Origin: Channallabes apus
Taxonomy: Eukaryota > Chordata > Actinopteri > Siluriformes > Clariidae
Length of the DNA: 64,000 bases
Assembly: GCA_030522415.1 (NCBI GenBank)
Contig: CM060109.1
Location: 37,860,392-37,924,391, forward strand
Direction of reading: 5' to 3'
Under the pieces are notes generated by a model. It was not told where the DNA came from. It worked only from the letters and a program-made list of their open reading frames with translations, and did no database searches. Shown in pieces: positions 56,231 through 64,000 of this stretch. Made by a program: the position numbers and the translations under genes. Every line of letters starts with the position of its first letter. Position 1 is the stretch's first letter.

Positions 56231-58248
56231 TGTGTGCATAAATGGGAACACTTATCTGTCGGGATTTATTTTTACTTTTTTTAAGGTAAAGTGCAGGTTA
56301 ATTTGTTTTATTTTAACTTTATATTTTGTGTTAATTATTTTTATGTATTTTTTTTTTTGTGCTGTGGAAATTCCATTATTTCTTATGGGAAAATTTGCTT
56401 TGATTTTTTACGCTTTTGAACCTGCTTCCGGAACGAATTATGCTCGTAACCCGAGGTTCCATTGTACTGCTCTCCAGTACCTTTTTTTTTGTGTTTTTTT
56501 GTCCAATATCTTTATTGAACATTTTTCAACTTTAACAAAACACAAAACAAAAATACACCTAACAGGCCACCAAAAAAAAGGAAAGCATTTTTAAAAAAGA
56601 TATTCAGAGTATATAAATTAGCAAAAAAAATAAATAGATAAACAAAAATAAAATAATTAAAATAAAATAGGTAAAGTGTAATGGTAGCACAATACCAATT
56701 CAAAATCCTATGCACTCACTTGAGGTACTTGGGGAGGAAAACCTTTCCACAGAATAGTTGACAAATCAGTCTCTGAATTGCTAATATAAGGCTTCAAAAC
56801 ATTATAGAACTGATCTGGTCAGCCATTAACTAAACATGTCAAATATTCCAGCGGGATTAGTTCCATTAAAATCGTGTGCCATCCCGAAATAGTTGGAGTC
56901 TTATCGCTTATCCATCTCAATAATATATTTTTTTCCGGGCTGCAAACGTAAGAAGATTGTAAAGTCTGTTTTCATTGGATAAAATCAAAGATTGATCCGG
57001 TAGACCAAGGATCAAAAATACAGGATCCATAGCCAACTCCTTGTCAAAAAGAATGCACATTTCAGATACAATCTTGGCCCAGTATATTTGTAACTGATTA
57101 CATGACCAGAGACAATGAGTGAGAGTGCCAATTTGTGTTTTGCACTTAAGGCATAGAGGTGAAAGGGCATTGTTAAATGTATGTCTACGGTTTGGTGAGA
57201 TATGCAACCTGTGCACAATTTTTAATTGTATTGCTTTGGCCCGGTTACATACTGAGATAGATTTGGCATATTTCCAGATATCATCCCATTCTTCCTCACT
57301 TATAGCGACTGAAAGTTCCCTTTCCCAAGCAGATCTAGTATTCAAAACCACTTGTTTCTCAAATGTACCACTAAGTACCTTATATAACTCACAGACTTCT
57401 TTCTGGGTATTTGAAAAATAAACTTCTCTGTAGGAGACAGACTTCTATTAGTACATAACAAGGTATCCTTCAAAATATAGCTCCTAATTTGTAAAAAACG
57501 AAAGAAGAAAGAAGACATTTTTGTCTCAAATCCTCAAAAGACATTAGGCCTTCTTCATCAAACACATCCTGAAGCCGAGAAATACCTTGGTTTTCCAAAA
57601 ATCTAAACCTCCCATCAGATCTGCCTGGAGGGAAGTTTGGATTATTCACAATTGGCGTGAGGGCAGAAGTTATTTTCCTTCTTCAATCAAAACGGTTAAT
57701 GGCCCTCCATGCCTTAAGTGCAATTACAGATACAGGGTTTTCACAGTTCTCCAATAAAAACTTAGTTTTTCAAAAAAAAAAACTGTAGATCTTTTAGGGG
57801 CATTTTTGACAGTGATTGCTCAAGGTCCAACCAGGTAGAAGAATTATCGAGATTAACCCAGTCAGAAATATATCTTAAATGTGCAGACCATTGATATAGC
57901 TTAATATTGGGTAAATCCAGTCCTCCGATTGAAACTGGTAATTGCAGTGCAGAAAACTGTAATCTTGGTCTGCGCTTGCTCCAAATAAAAGAGGAAAGCC
58001 AGCCATTTACTGTACATCTTTTTAAACTTTTTTAGAAAACAGAATCTCCCGTACCTTGTTAACCAGAATAACAACTTTTGCTGGCAGTCCTTTTAGCCTT
58101 CTGCTCTCCAGATGGTGTTTGGTGATGTACACAGCGACTCGGGTTTTTCCACTTCCTGTAGGGAGACAAACGATGATGTTCTCTCCCTCCAGAGCTGGCC
58201 GAGCGACATCCTTCTGATAATCACGAAGAACTATATGTTTGTTGTTCT
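38711..58248 (-). CDS. ifih1: MDA5 RNA helicase, helicase and C-terminal domain (5' exons outside window)
   Basis: Cytosolic sensor of long double-stranded RNA that signals through MAVS to induce interferon. Twelve exons in transcript order: 58055-58248, 53961-54171, 51002-51219, 50406-50507, 49068-49191, 45854-46069, 44800-45056, 44368-44517, 40169-40330, 39884-40077, 39670-39763, 38711-38908. They join in one frame to 705 residues. Motifs: RDYQ (Q-motif-like), PTGSGKT (motif I), DECHH (motif II), [11 protein letters not shown] (III), GIIFTKTR (IV), [14 protein letters not shown] (V), QARGRGRA (VI). Then the C-terminal RNA-binding domain with zinc pairs TCKDC and ACKKC, and the tail WSELPIKFP. 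The two N-terminal CARDs (roughly 300 residues in MDA5) are missing, and I see no CARD exon up to 64 kb. Adjacent to fap on the same strand, as in other vertebrates. Confidence 0.95.
39371..39441. repeat. (CA)n microsatellite
   Basis: Near-pure CA run in the last ifih1 intron, with one GA interruption. Confidence 0.97.
40455..40668 (-). mobile_element. tRNA-derived SINE, family B (diverged)
   Basis: Contains atgtcccagcttaagaaatt, ggtcaaagtgcatgggtcag and, at its end, the complement of a tRNA-like head (ttaaccactgaaccaccct). It lies in an ifih1 intron. Confidence 0.7.
40696..43666 (-). mobile_element. Tc1/mariner element split by a hAT insertion
   Basis: Inverted ends cactgtgttccaaattattatg (left) and the complement caaatt...ataatttggaatacagtg (right), with TA at 40694-40695 and 43667-43668. 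Minus-strand transposase pieces: 43154-43480 (a helix-turn-helix-like N-terminal part) and 42884-43141 ([20 protein letters not shown], first catalytic Asp). A short C-terminal part at 41024-41206 follows the nested element. Frameshifts and the insertion make it inactive. Confidence 0.88.
41291..42745. mobile_element. Non-autonomous hAT nested in the Tc1 element
   Basis: 1455 bases with ends cagtggtgtcaa / ttgacacctctg, flanked by CCAATGAC at 41283-41290 and 42746-42753 (8-bp target duplication). Subterminal DNA contains many acttaagtaa/aagtacttg-like motifs. No transposase is seen. A TA/CA microsatellite lies at 41937-42015. Confidence 0.9.
44368..44517 (-). CDS. ifih1: ifih1 exon with helicase motif V
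   Basis: 150-base, phase-preserving exon encoding [20 protein letters not shown] and the start of the motif VI region (VTNEIAMIQ). Its acceptor (GACGGCAG) is preceded by about 70 bases of (TG)n instead of a normal polypyrimidine tract. Confidence 0.93.
44528..44598. repeat. (CA)n microsatellite against an ifih1 splice acceptor
   Basis: About 35 CA units starting 11 bases from the exon edge at 44517. On the transcribed (minus) strand this is a (TG)n tract directly upstream of the acceptor. Confidence 0.97.
45198..45772. mobile_element. Mariner-like MITE, copy 1
   Basis: 575 bases between TA dinucleotides (45196-45197, 45773-45774). It shares ggattgcgagtaac...ttgcgagtg and a ctcttgcgctgc-like block with copy 2 at 55780-56464. 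Ends are diverged. It is in an ifih1 intron. Confidence 0.8.
46200..46850. other. ifih1 intron, nothing recognised
   Basis: No ORF or repeat family recognised. The sequence is less AT-rich than the surrounding intron and may be an old repeat. Confidence 0.4.
46895..47700. mobile_element. Palindromic Tc1-type derivative
   Basis: The left half carries the complement of a transposase 3' region (gatgttggacgagaaggtct, ggttgaggtcaggact). The right half repeats part of it in the opposite orientation (gtggaagaacttgactggcc, aagtcctgacctcaactcca, the SPDLN region). The arms about 47095-47147 and 47438-47490 are complementary. No intact transposase and no clear target duplication found. Confidence 0.65.
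47700..49067. other. ifih1 intron, nothing recognised
   Basis: AT-rich; open frames here have no recognisable products. The exon at 49068-49191 begins just after. Confidence 0.5.
51002..51219 (-). CDS. ifih1: ifih1 exon with DECH box
   Basis: 218-base exon encoding [16 protein letters not shown] (motif II) and [16 protein letters not shown] (motif III). It joins to the previous exon (53961-54171) as LSQF, in frame. Confidence 0.95.
51220..53960. other. ifih1 intron of 2.7 kb
   Basis: No gene or transposon family recognised. The only structured feature is a strong inverted repeat at 52218-52266. Confidence 0.55.
52218..52266. repeat. Perfect 16-bp inverted repeat (hairpin)
   Basis: Arms tactggggccatgtac (52218-52233) and gtacatggccccagta (52251-52266) are exact complements around a 17-base loop, in ifih1 intronic DNA. 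Confidence 0.9.
54352..54668 (+). mobile_element. tRNA-derived SINE, family D, interrupted by another repeat
   Basis: tRNA-like head ggtggctcagtggta, then after an insertion the remaining tRNA half with B box gggtacgattccca, a body (gggttgcatcaggaacggca) and tail gtggtgaccccttgtcggga + gcagccaaaag + caaca repeats. The insertion (about 54377-54450) is the dispersed fish repeat aattcaattttatttgtata + gcgctttt, bordered by taggttttt / taggtgttt, which may be a target duplication. Confidence 0.75.
54670..55779. other. ifih1 intron, nothing recognised
   Basis: Very AT-rich, no coding or repeat family similarity recognised. Confidence 0.5.
55780..56464. mobile_element. Mariner-like MITE, copy 2
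   Basis: 685 bases with ends cagtaaaacctcggattacgag / ctcgtaacccgaggttccattg (about 22-bp inverted repeats) and TA on both sides (55778-55779 and 56465-56466). The interior holds (GT)n at 56054-56098 and (CA)n at 56178-56224 in inverted order. No transposase. Confidence 0.85.
56480..58010 (-). mobile_element. 5'-truncated L1-type LINE
   Basis: Minus-strand C-terminal part of an L1/Tx1-like ORF2. About 57760-58000 carries a [13 protein letters not shown] and [13 protein letters not shown] segment. 56917-57351 carries the terminal [18 protein letters not shown] zinc-knuckle region. Several frameshifts are present. The 3' end is marked by T-rich DNA (plus strand) at 56480-56515. The 5' truncation lies about 40-50 bases from the donor of the ifih1 exon at 58055. 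Confidence 0.8.
58055..58248 (-). CDS. ifih1: ifih1 exon with helicase motif I
   Basis: 194-base exon, acceptor ccctcag and donor gtacgg. It encodes [20 protein letters not shown] and then [18 protein letters not shown], the ATP-binding Walker A. It is the 5'-most ifih1 exon I can find in the window. Confidence 0.95.
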
Positions 58249-58286
58249 CTGAGGGAAAGAAAAAAATAATAATAAAAATTCACTTA

Positions 58287-58346
58287 CAAACAAACAAACA
58301 AACAAACAAACAAACAAACAAACAAACAAACAAACAAACAAACAAA
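58287..58346. repeat. (CAAA)n microsatellite
   Basis: About 15 units, 40 bases upstream (transcript sense) of the acceptor of the ifih1 motif I exon. Confidence 0.95.
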
Positions 58347-58349
58347 CCG

Positions 58350-59268
58350 TAAAGAGGCTAAGCTGTACTGCCGCCTGCATGCCTCCTCACTCGTCCTATC
58401 CAGCAGTGTGGGAAAATTAGTGTTTACACTAGTTAGGGGTGTTTGCTGTTCTAGTTTCTTATGGTTTTTCATCGCTATTACATTTACGCTAATTAAAATT
58501 GCTACAGTGCATTCTGAGTGACATCCTGTGGTTTTAGGATCTAAGCAGATCCATCTGAGCTAGTTGTGTCACCACTCCTGCTATAATATCAATATCAGAG
58601 TTGGATAAAAGCAGTGCAAAGTAAATAATGACATTAAAATGCTATATATGTTTTATTACTAAGCTTATTTTACCTAGCACTATTGAAGAAGGAAATACAA
58701 ATTTCTATGTGCCCCAACAATGCATGAATTATACAGTATGCTTTGCATATTTGCATAGCATAGTATGCTATTCCTGTCACAAGACATTTTTGCAATGTAT
58801 TGCCTGTCCTCCATACAAATACAAGCATAAAGTGACATTAGGTACAGTATCATTCCTAAATGTAAAAATGAGATTGTTGTAGATTGACATGCACAGCACC
58901 AGGCAATAAATAATGGTAACTTCACAAGCCCTGTGATGGATTGGCACCATGTCCAGGATGTACCCCGCCTCTTGCCCTAAGCCTCCTGGGATAGGCTCAA
59001 GGGCCCTAGCTACAGTACCTTCACGAGTGATTGAATGAGGGTAACTTCACATGTAATATAACAGCAGATTTGCTAAGGTCTGGGTAGTTTAACTATGTAT
59101 GTGTAACACATGATATGCCACTGTGCCAGTTAACTACAATGCTGCCAAAGCCTTGATCAGGAATGAGGCCCAACCAGTTCAGCAGAAATGTGAACTGTGT
59201 TTTTGTGAGACTGCAATTGGAATAAGTATCTGCAGCCACGTCTTATTGAAGATAACCTTTCAGTCATA
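58350..59268. other. ifih1 upstream intron or flank
   Basis: Only a SINE family A tail fragment (58928-59045, gattggcaccatgtccagga + tgtaccccgcc). No CARD-encoding exon recognised. Confidence 0.5.
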
Positions 59269-59270
59269 TA

Positions 59271-60592
59271 CAGGTCCTTCTCAAAAAATTAGCATATTGT
59301 GATAAAGTTCATTATTTTCTGTAATGTACTGATAAACATTAGACTTTCATATATTTTAGATTCATTACACACAACTGAAGTAGTTCAAGCCTTTTATTGT
59401 TTTAATATTGATGATTGTGGCATACAGCTCATGAAAACCCAAAATCTCAAATTGAATACAAAAAAAGTCAACCTTCAAATAATTATGTTCAGTTATGCAC
59501 TCAATACTTGGTCGGGAATCCTTTTGCAGATTCTTGTGTCTCTCAACTTTCTCTTCACAATATCCCACAGATTCTCTATGGGGTTCAGGTCAGGAGAGTT
59601 GGCAGGCCAATTGAGCACAGTAATACCATGGTCAGTAAACCATTTACCAGTGGTTTTGGCACTGTGAGCAGGTGCCAGGTCGTGCTGAAAAATGAAATCT
59701 TCATCTCCATAAAGCTTTTCAGCAGATGGAAGCATGAAGTGCTCCAAAATCTCCTGATAGCTATCTGCATTGACTCTGCCCTTGATAAAACACAGTGGAC
59801 CAACACCAGCAGCTGACATGGCACCCCAGACCATCACTGACTGTGGGTACTTGACACTGGACTTCAGGCATTTTGGCATTTCCCTCTCCCTAGTCTTCCT
59901 CCAGACTCTGGCACCTTGATTTCCGAATGACATGCAAAATTTGCAACCTGTAGCCCATTTCCTGCACACGCCTGTACACGGTGGCTCTGGATGTTTCTAC
60001 TCCAGACTCAGTCCACTGCTTCCGCAGGTCCCCCAAGGTCTGGAATCGGTCCTTCTCCACAATCTTCCTCAGGGCCCGGTCACCTCTTCTCGTCGTGCAG
60101 CGTTTTCTGCCACACTTTTTCCTTCCCACAGACTTCCCACTGAGGTGCCTTGATACAGCACTCTGGGAACAGCCTATTCGTTCAGAAATTTCTTTCTGTG
60201 TCTTACCCTCTTGCTTGAGGGTGTCAATGATGGCCTTCTGGACAGCAGTCAGGTCGGCAGTCTTACCCATGATTGCGGTTTTGAGTAATGAACCAGGCTG
60301 GGAGGTTTTAAAAGCCTCAGGAATCTTTTGCAGGTGTTTAGAGTTAATTAGTTGATTCAGATGATTAGGTTAATAGCTCATTTAGTGAACCTTTTCATGA
60401 TATGCTAATTTTTTTAGATTTTGGGTTTTCATGAGCTGTATGCCACAATCATCAATATTAAAACAATAAAAGGTTTGAACTACTTCAGTTGTGTGTAATG
60501 AATCTAAAATATATGAAAGTCTAATGTTTATCAGTACATTACAGAAAATAATGAACTTTATCACAATATGCTAATTTTTTGAGAAGGACCTG
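59271..60592 (-). mobile_element. Tc1-like transposon with long inverted repeats
   Basis: 1322 bases, TA target duplications at 59269-59270 and 60593-60594. Terminal inverted repeats of about 180 bases (59271-59450 and 60415-60592), starting caggtccttctcaaaaaatt and nearly identical. It carries a single minus-strand transposase gene with an internal deletion. Confidence 0.95.
59493..60270 (-). pseudogene. Tc1-like transposase, internally deleted
   Basis: The N-terminal frame 59890-60270 starts MGKTADLTAVQKAIIDTLKQ and carries the paired-like DNA-binding helices (EISERIGCSQSAVSRHLSGK, then ATVYRRVQEMGYR). The frame then changes and continues at 59493-59969 with SFGNQGARVWRKTRE, GAMSAAGVGPLCFIKGRV, FQHDLAPAHSAK (second catalytic Asp) and [13 protein letters not shown] (catalytic Glu position). 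The segment expected between MGYR and FGNQGARVW, which includes the first catalytic Asp, is missing, together with a frame shift. The product cannot be an active transposase. Confidence 0.9.
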
Positions 60593-60599
60593 TACAAGA

Positions 60600-63500
60600 C
60601 TTCACAGAAAGCAAACTGTGATAACACTTCATTAACCTACATTAAATGTTTCTTGTGCTTATCTAAATGAACAAAATTATGTTTGTGGATGAGCAGCCAG
60701 GCCAGTGGATCAGATTGAGTAATATGAATAACTGTGGCACAAAACTAAACGCAGTTATGTGTGTACATGACTAATGATTATGTGCACTCTTCTGCATCAC
60801 TTTTACAGTATATTAGGCCACAGGTTTCCTGCAGCAGGATTTCTGCTGATTTCTCATGAAATCTGCAGTAAAAAGATCTAGCAACACGATTATTACTACA
60901 ATAGCCATTTGAGAGACTAAGATCTGTTCAGCTTACATACATGCACATCTGTTGTATCTCGGGAGACTCGTCCGACGACAACAGGTTATACTGGTTCTGA
61001 TTGGGTATGAAGCACACAGGCTGAGAGTATCAGTAGTAAGTCAAATGGTGGGAAATGCCTTCACCAAAGGGTGGGTTGTAACCAAAAGCACACATGCTAC
61101 TCAGATAATATCCTAACTATTAAACTTTATGCAATAACTATGGCATACTTTAATAAATTTAGATTCTAACAGATATGTCTAAACACAATACAGTTTCCAA
61201 AGCTTATATGACAGCATGGAGCAAGTGGTGGCAACTGGCGGAAAAAAAATTGGCAGTACCAGGAACCACACAAGCACATATCCACTCTAAGCCTCATTTT
61301 TAAATTCCCTGTTTATCTGTTTTCTATCTATTGTTTATACACTCTGTTTTGTGATCTGTCAGTGCTAAAAACAAGTTAATAACTTACTGTAGCACTCATT
61401 TTAAAACATCCCAAACCAGAAGGCATTTGTATTGAATTCCTATAATTTGTGCCTGTCAAAGTCAAAAGACTAATAGTACACAAGAGACCAAAGGGGAAGC
61501 TGAGACCACAACCTCCACAGCTATTGCTTGCAACAGGGGGAGCATGTGTTTGTAATTAACTTGTGTGCCTCCCCAAATCTTTTGCGCAAGTTCATACATT
61601 GGTTTCAGTAACAGATATTCAATGCTTTTCCCCCCAATTTTTTTTTGGGAATATTTGAAAGTTGTTTTTCTAATTTTATTTAAAAAATGCAACTCATATA
61701 TACTAAATAAATTTCACATGAAATTAAATATTTTTATAGTTATAGTTTTGATGGTTATGGTTACAGTCCATGAAAAAAAAAAACTCTAGCATCTCAAACT
61801 ATTAGAATATTTCCTAAGATCTATCAGAAAGCATATCAGGGCATAAATTCTGAAAATCTATGTTCTATAAATCTAAGTTACGTATGCACCAGTGCACTTC
61901 TGACATATTACTGAACTAGACTGAAACATGGAAGGTACTTATACTATTTGAATAGTAATTTATGCAAACTCGAACTTAAATATTCTAATATTTAGAGTTA
62001 CACAAAGTTACACTTTTTGAACTAAATAATTAAAAAAGAACTTTTTCACAATATAATTCTTAGCTGCACTGTAGAGCATTTGTATATACAGTGTAAAGGG
62101 CATAAGATCAACCAACATAAATCATACAAATTTCATATGTTGGTAGGGAAACTTTTCCTTTATGCAAAAGAGCTCTAATTCAATTTAATTCAAGTTAAAT
62201 TCAACATTAACTCCATCACATGCATTTGCACCACCACTGAACCCAACTTTCAAATCCACTTTGAAAATCCCCTTTGTTGAAGTTGATAGTCTACCACTGA
62301 GTGATTTATATTTAATGCTGTTTCCCGTTCTTTAAACTTCTTCATTCATCAGTGCAGAGTGCTCTTGTCAATGGTGTCATTTAAGCATTCTATAGTGCGG
62401 GCCATCTACTGCATATTAATACATTGCAGTAGAAAATTTTATTTCGAGAATCTGTTTAGTCATAGTCTGTTTGGCCACTGCTTGCCACGTATGTGTCTGC
62501 AAATGCTGAAATTGCAGTCTAAAACTGGAACCTAATCACAGCCACATCACTGTTCTCCAGTCAAGCTCATGGTCACTTGATGACTAATGACACTTTTCTG
62601 AATACCACTCTACACTGTAAATAACCCAGACTGCTGACTGCAGAACACCTTGCAATGCCTTGCTCCAGCATTGTGTCTGTGATGCATCCACATTGTTATT
62701 ACACGCTTGTCTAGATTAGAGTTTTGCTCATAACATACTTCCCGTTTCCTGTTACATTCTTGTCTAATTTATGACCGTTTGCCCACCACTTGTTTGTTTA
62801 CATTTCTGAACATTGTGTATCTCTTTGGAATGTCTGTCAAATAGGTTGTAATAAATAACAGAAAAAAACATTTGGATCTGTTTGTCTGCTTCATGACACC
62901 ACTGGAAAGAATGTAAATATAAATACAACATTGCTTTGAAGGCCCATTAGTGAACATTCTTATTGAGTAAAAAATGTGCTTGAATTCTCTTGGTGCTGCT
63001 GCTAAGTGTCATGCTGATCCTGTTAAAGAACAAAATCCACTATAATGACTGCTTATTTAACACGTGGCCTCCTATTTAGAGTGCTAATAGTGATGGCAGT
63101 GGGATTTCATCCCTACCTCTCTCAAGAGTCTTTACAGCTCTCTCACATTCTCACCTGCACATGCTCAAACAGATTAAGTTCAATAATTATACTGCACTCT
63201 AAGCCATTGTGCTTGTGCCTGACAGAACGCTAAAAGATGAGCCAAGCTTCAGCCGTAACAGTGCAACTGAATCGAATATTTCCATGCCTGAGACTGAATG
63301 TTACTGGAAAAAAGAGAATAATTACAGGGAAACCCCATTATTAATATTTTTATATCCCCCTATTAACACCCTTACAAATGTCCTCCTGAGATACTAGAGC
63401 AGAAATTCAAATATCTCACAAGGATAAAAATATATACATTATCCAACAAATAAGCACCAGTATAGCTTATGCACGTCAAAAATATTTAATTCTAAAAAAT
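60600..63500. other. Right-hand AT-rich DNA, nothing recognised
   Basis: Probably ifih1 5' intron or upstream flank. Open frames are short and unrelated to CARDs or any family I know. Confidence 0.5.
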
Positions 63501-63509
63501 ATAAAAATT

Positions 63510-63815
63510 TTAGCCTTGCACCACCAGGGTCTATGTTCAATTCCCAATCCAGGTTTGATTCCTGCCTCTATGTGCATGGATTTTGCATGTTCTCTCCATG
63601 CTTGGTGGCTTTCCTCCCACAGTCCAAAGACAAGCAGATTAGGCTGATTGGCATTCCCCAAATTGCCTGTAGTGTGTGAATAGCGTTGTATGTCTGTGAT
63701 GGATTGGCACCATGTCCAGGGTGTACCCCTCCTCATGCCCTCATTCTCCTGGTATAGGCTCCAGGCCCCCTCGACCCTAAATACAGGATAAAGCAGTATA
63801 GACGATGAGTGAGCG
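63510..63815 (+). mobile_element. tRNA-derived SINE, family A
   Basis: Body motifs ggattttgcatgttctctcc, gattggcaccatgtccaggg and the end ggataaagcagtatagacga with a gag(t) repeat. The tRNA-like head is partly lost. Confidence 0.8.
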
Positions 63816-64000
63816 AGAGTGAGCGTTTAGGGTAGAGTTTTCCTTTAATTTTCAGATCTGCTTTTTATTATTATTATTATTGTTATTTTATTTACCTTGT
63901 TTCAATAGGGATTTCTGGAGTAGTCCTGTGTAATCAATTTAGAACTGAATGTGAATTATGGCATGTTGACTGTGCTAATAAAACTTTAATACACACTGAT

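Overview
This is a 64 kb piece of vertebrate, almost certainly teleost fish, nuclear genome. Evidence: multi-exon genes with GT-AG introns, AT-rich intergenic DNA, long (CA)n/(TA)n/(AATC)n microsatellites, and fish-type Tc1, hAT, RTE, Ty3 and tRNA-SINE repeats. I see no bacterial, phage, CRISPR or plasmid feature. The gene order slc4a10(+) - gcg(-) - fap(-) - ifih1(-) is the conserved vertebrate block that in human lies on 2q24 as SLC4A10-DPP4-GCG-FAP-IFIH1. Here no DPP4 lies between slc4a10 and gcg.

Layout. 0.5-4.0 kb: last eight coding exons of slc4a10 (Na+-coupled bicarbonate transporter), with two possible alternative 3' exons at 5.07 and 6.56 kb. 7.8-11.5 kb: repeat-derived spacer with a decayed RTE-type LINE and a decayed Tc1 transposase. 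12.5-13.8 kb: compact, complete proglucagon gene encoding glucagon and GLP-1, with TATA box and poly(A) signal. 14.5-15.8 kb: a Tc1 remnant and a probable solo LTR. 16.1-36.3 kb: a complete 26-exon, 751-residue fap gene (fibroblast activation protein, S9B dipeptidyl peptidase family). Its roughly 10 kb intron 8 is a stack of nested transposons: a Ty3 element, SINEs, a BED-finger hAT and an RTE LINE with an uninterrupted 875-codon ORF. 38.7-58.2 kb: twelve exons (705 residues) of ifih1/MDA5, covering helicase and C-terminal RNA-binding domain; the CARD exons are not in the window. Its introns hold a Tc1 element split by a hAT, two copies of a mariner-like MITE, a truncated L1-type LINE and other repeats. 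58.3-64 kb: ifih1 upstream intron or flank with a complete but dead Tc1 element and SINE pieces.

The genes are not an operon. gcg and fap are related by biology: DPP4/FAP-type enzymes cut after penultimate Pro/Ala, and GLP-1 (His-Ala...) is a classical DPP4 substrate. ifih1 is an antiviral RNA sensor and slc4a10 a neuronal pH regulator.

Most notable observations: (i) the fap protein matches FAP over most of its length but has the DPP4-type Asp (D650) where mammalian FAP has the Ala linked to endopeptidase specificity; (ii) a 29-bp triplication copies the exon 9 splice donor of fap; (iii) a long (TG)n tract replaces the polypyrimidine tract before an in-frame, motif V-encoding ifih1 exon; (iv) a tRNA-SINE shares its 3' tail with the RTE LINE relic at 8-10 kb. 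I found no convincing new multi-gene system. Exon edges were read by eye from splice consensus and family alignment recalled from knowledge; no search was run.
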